Shown: piece by piece, positions 62,162-64,000 of the stretch
Layout: the number at the start of each line of letters is the position of its first letter
Numbering within the stretch: position 1 is the stretch's first letter
Origin: Actinopolymorpha sp. NPDC004070
Lineage (GTDB): Bacteria; Actinomycetota; Actinomycetes; Propionibacteriales; Actinopolymorphaceae
DNA length: 64,000 bases
Assembly (NCBI RefSeq): GCF_040610475.1
Contig: NZ_JBEXMJ010000010.1
Span: 62,001 to 126,000 of the forward strand
Direction of reading: 5' to 3'
The notes under the pieces: generated by a model
What the model saw: only the letters and a program-made list of their open reading frames with translations
Databases searched by the model: none
What the model was told of the DNA's origin: nothing
Translations under genes and position numbers: made by a program

Positions 62162-62653
62162 TCACAGCTCGCCCTGCTGCAGGGCGAGCCTGGCCAGCAA
62201 CTGCCGGGCCTCCTCGGCGTGGTCGGCCTTGCAGATCACGTCGTACGTCCCGGCGACCACCTGGGTCATCGAGGTGAAGTCGCGCTGGCCGCCGGTCGCG
62301 CGGTAGCCGATCCAGCCGAAGATGATCCCGAAGATCACCCCGATCACGATGCCGAAGACAAGCAGCAGAACGGTGTTGGCGCCGCGCGGCGCGAACAGGC
62401 TGAGCAGGATGCCGACGAACAGGCCCCACCAGGCCCCGCCGGCCGCCCCGACCCCGATCGCGCGGCCCTCGGTCAGCCGGCCGGTCACCCGCTCGACCAG
62501 CCGCAGGTCGTTGCCGACGATGGAGACGTTCTCCACCGGGAACTTGTTGTCGGACAGGAAGTCGACGGCCCGCTGTGCCTCCGCGTAGGTCTGGTAGGAC
62601 CCGACGGTTACACCGCTGGGCAACTCAGGCAGTGGTCTCGGCGTGGTGCGCAT
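62162..62653 (-). CDS. YflT-like general stress protein with membrane segment
   Basis: A 163-residue protein. The N-terminal part GVTVGSYQTYAEAQRAVDFL then VENVSIVGNDLRLVERVTGR is the YflT/heat-induced stress fold. Two hydrophobic helices (GAWWGLFVGILLSLF and NTVLLLVFGIVIGVIFGIIF) follow. The C-terminus is soluble. Related proteins are induced by general stress in actinobacteria and firmicutes. It lies just before the histidine phosphatase in the same operon. Confidence 0.82.
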   Translation of the reverse strand: MRTTPRPLPELPSGVTVGSYQTYAEAQRAVDFLSDNKFPVENVSIVGNDLRLVERVTGRLTEGRAIGVGAAGGAWWGLFVGILLSLFAPRGANTVLLLVFGIVIGVIFGIIFGWIGYRATGGQRDFTSMTQVVAGTYDVICKADHAEEARQLLARLALQQGEL

Positions 62654-63155
62654 GGGAACCCCTCGTCGTCGCTGGGCTGCTCGTGCTCGGCCGGTGGTCG
62701 GTGGAACTCGCTGTGACCAGTGTGCTCCGCGCCCGGCGGTTCACGCGTTCCCCTGAGGATGCCCGTGGATCCATCGAGGATGCGCGCCGTCTTCCGGTTT
62801 GCCGCTGATACCCTGTCCGTCGGTCGCCATGAACACTGGCCAATGTCCGGATTTGCTCGTTGTGAGCGCTGTGGACGCGGTTGTGTGCGACCTTCGAGGT
62901 GGTCCCGCCCTCACCAGGGGCCGGTGTGAAGGAGGTGCTCGGGTGAAACCTGCCTGTCCGTGCAGTACCCGCGTCCTCCGTCGCCCGCCGGCCGCATCGC
63001 GCTAGCCGCGGTTCGCCCGGCCCGCCCATCCCGGTAGCCCGGCCACGGAGGACGTCCGCCGTCCACCACCCAGGTGGACGAGTCCGTCTGCCCACGTTCG
63101 GGACGCGTTCCGAACACGTTCGGGACAAGAGTTCGGGACAAGGAGGTGGCCTGCC
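62654..63155. other. 502-bp divergent intergenic region, stress protein / corA
   Basis: No convincing gene was found. The corA side holds inverted repeats GTCCACC...GGTGGAC (63061-63079) and GTTCGG...CCGAAC (63096-63115), then two more GTTCGGGACA copies (63119-63128 and 63131-63140) that run into the AAGGAGG ribosome site. This could form a structured leader for a metal transporter mRNA. No known riboswitch consensus was recognised. Confidence 0.45.
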
Positions 63156-64000
63156 ATGGCCCTGCCCGGTGTTCGTGACCACCGCAACGCCGTCCTCGGC
63201 GGACGCCGTGCCCGCGCCATGATGCGCGCCATCCGCCGCCGGCCCGACACCCATCTGAACGGCCACCAGAGCAGTGTCCGCACCGACAACCCTCGTACGG
63301 CGGTCGTCGACTGGGCCTTCTACCGCGACGGAAGGCGCCAGGACGACGTCACCTCCTACACCGAGGCGGTACGCCGCGCCCGGGACGGCGGCGGCTTCGT
63401 CTGGATCGGGCTGTTCGAGCCGACCGGCGACCAGCTCGCCGGGATCGCGGAGGAGTTCGACCTGCACGCGCTGGCGGTGGAGGACGCGGTGACCGCCCAC
63501 CAGCGGCCGAAGCTGGAGCGGTACGGCGACTCGCTGTTCGCGGTGTTCAAGACGGTGCGCTACTGCCCGCACGAGGAGTTCACCGCCTCCAGCGAGGTGG
63601 TCGAGACCGGTGAGCTGATGGTGTTCGTCGGGCCGGAGTTCGTGGTCACCGTCCGGCACGGCGACCACAGCGAGCTGGGACGGGTGCGGCGCCAGCTCCA
63701 GGACAACCCCGACCACCTGCGGCACGGACCGAGCGCGGTGCTGCACGCGGTCGCCGACCGGGTGGTCGACGACTACCTCACCGTCGTCGACCGGCTCCAG
63801 GACGACATCGACGAGCTGGAGATCTCGATCTTCTCCGATCGAGGCGCCCGCAACGTCGAGCGCGTCTACCAGCTCAAGCGCGAGGTGCTGGAGCTCAAGC
63901 GCGCCGTCGCCCCGCTGGCCGGCCCGCTGCGCCAGCTGGCCGAACGCCCGGTGCGTCTGGTGGCTCCGGAGATCCGGGAGTACTTCCGCGACGTCGAGGA
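63156..64000 (+). CDS. corA: CorA-type magnesium/cobalt transporter, N-terminal part (truncated by window edge)
   Basis: About 281 residues are visible. The basic N-terminus (VLGGRRARAMMRAIRRR) is followed by the cytosolic CorA domain: FVWIGLFEPTGDQL, HALAVEDAVTAHQRPKLERY, FVVTVRHGDH, and helices with VVDRLQDDIDELE. The pore helices and G-M-N selectivity motif would lie beyond base 64000. ATG at 63156 has AAGGAGG at 63140-63146. The long leader may carry regulation. Confidence 0.9.
   Translation, partial: MALPGVRDHRNAVLGGRRARAMMRAIRRRPDTHLNGHQSSVRTDNPRTAVVDWAFYRDGRRQDDVTSYTEAVRRARDGGGFVWIGLFEPTGDQLAGIAEEFDLHALAVEDAVTAHQRPKLERYGDSLFAVFKTVRYCPHEEFTASSEVVETGELMVFVGPEFVVTVRHGDHSELGRVRRQLQDNPDHLRHGPSAVLHAVADRVVDDYLTVVDRLQDDIDELEISIFSDRGARNVERVYQLKREVLELKRAVAPLAGPLRQLAERPVRLVAPEIREYFRDVE

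Overview
The window is high-GC DNA with dense, mostly short-spaced genes, many GTG starts, a WhiB-family regulator, a mycoredoxin and an AdnAB-type recombination nuclease. These point to an actinomycete (Actinomycetota). The carbohydrate ABC locus and secreted proteases suggest a saprophytic soil genus, perhaps in Propionibacteriales, but the genus cannot be fixed from this sequence. No rRNA, tRNA, CRISPR array, IS element or phage gene was seen.

Backbone. From memory of Mycobacterium tuberculosis gene order (Rv3195 to about Rv3214), the window keeps a conserved actinobacterial series: zinc-dependent metalloprotease (1-610), ThiF-like protein (5970-7028), ABC1/AarF kinase-like protein (8166-9527), whiB7 (10312-10593), uvrD2, mycoredoxin, nudC, adnB/adnA, MGMT-like protein, moeZ, TetR, DUF3107, a ferritin-like protein, rhlE and a histidine phosphatase. 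The themes are redox and antibiotic stress (WhiB7, mycoredoxin, NudC) and DNA repair (UvrD2, AdnAB, ATL protein, LigD-like polymerase, RecB-like nuclease). The whiB7 leader holds two upstream ORFs and a hairpin followed by a T-rich tract, an attenuator-like layout.

Accessory block (about 15.3-33.3 kb). Between nudC and adnB lies a secreted M36-type metalloprotease, then a long minus-strand operon: LacI regulator, PhyH-type oxygenase, MalK-type ATPase, a divergent GroEL-like chaperonin, a cytoplasmic Asp-box propeller protein, a large Tat/lipoprotein solute-binding protein, two CUT1 permeases, two more MalK-type ATPases and a YesL-like membrane protein. A divergent lactonase-like amidohydrolase shares the LacI intergenic region, which carries two matching palindromes. 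The chaperonin keeps the Asp equivalent to GroEL D87 but has Arg where GroEL has the catalytic D398. Its gene overlaps both neighbours, as does the propeller gene. This coupled chaperonin-propeller-transporter set is the strongest candidate for an undescribed system.

Other regions. A 585-bp gene-free stretch (4449-5033) has a one-directional cluster of DnaA-box-like sites beside a good promoter. At 40.2-43.9 kb an ABC-2 exporter sits divergent from a GbsR/MarR regulator. From 45.9 to 64 kb the order is aldo/keto reductase, M6 protease, LigD-like polymerase, TetR/DUF3107, RhlE, L,D-transpeptidase, hydrolases, PHP phosphoesterase, DUF6758, NUDIX, a stress membrane protein and the start of corA, which runs off the right edge.
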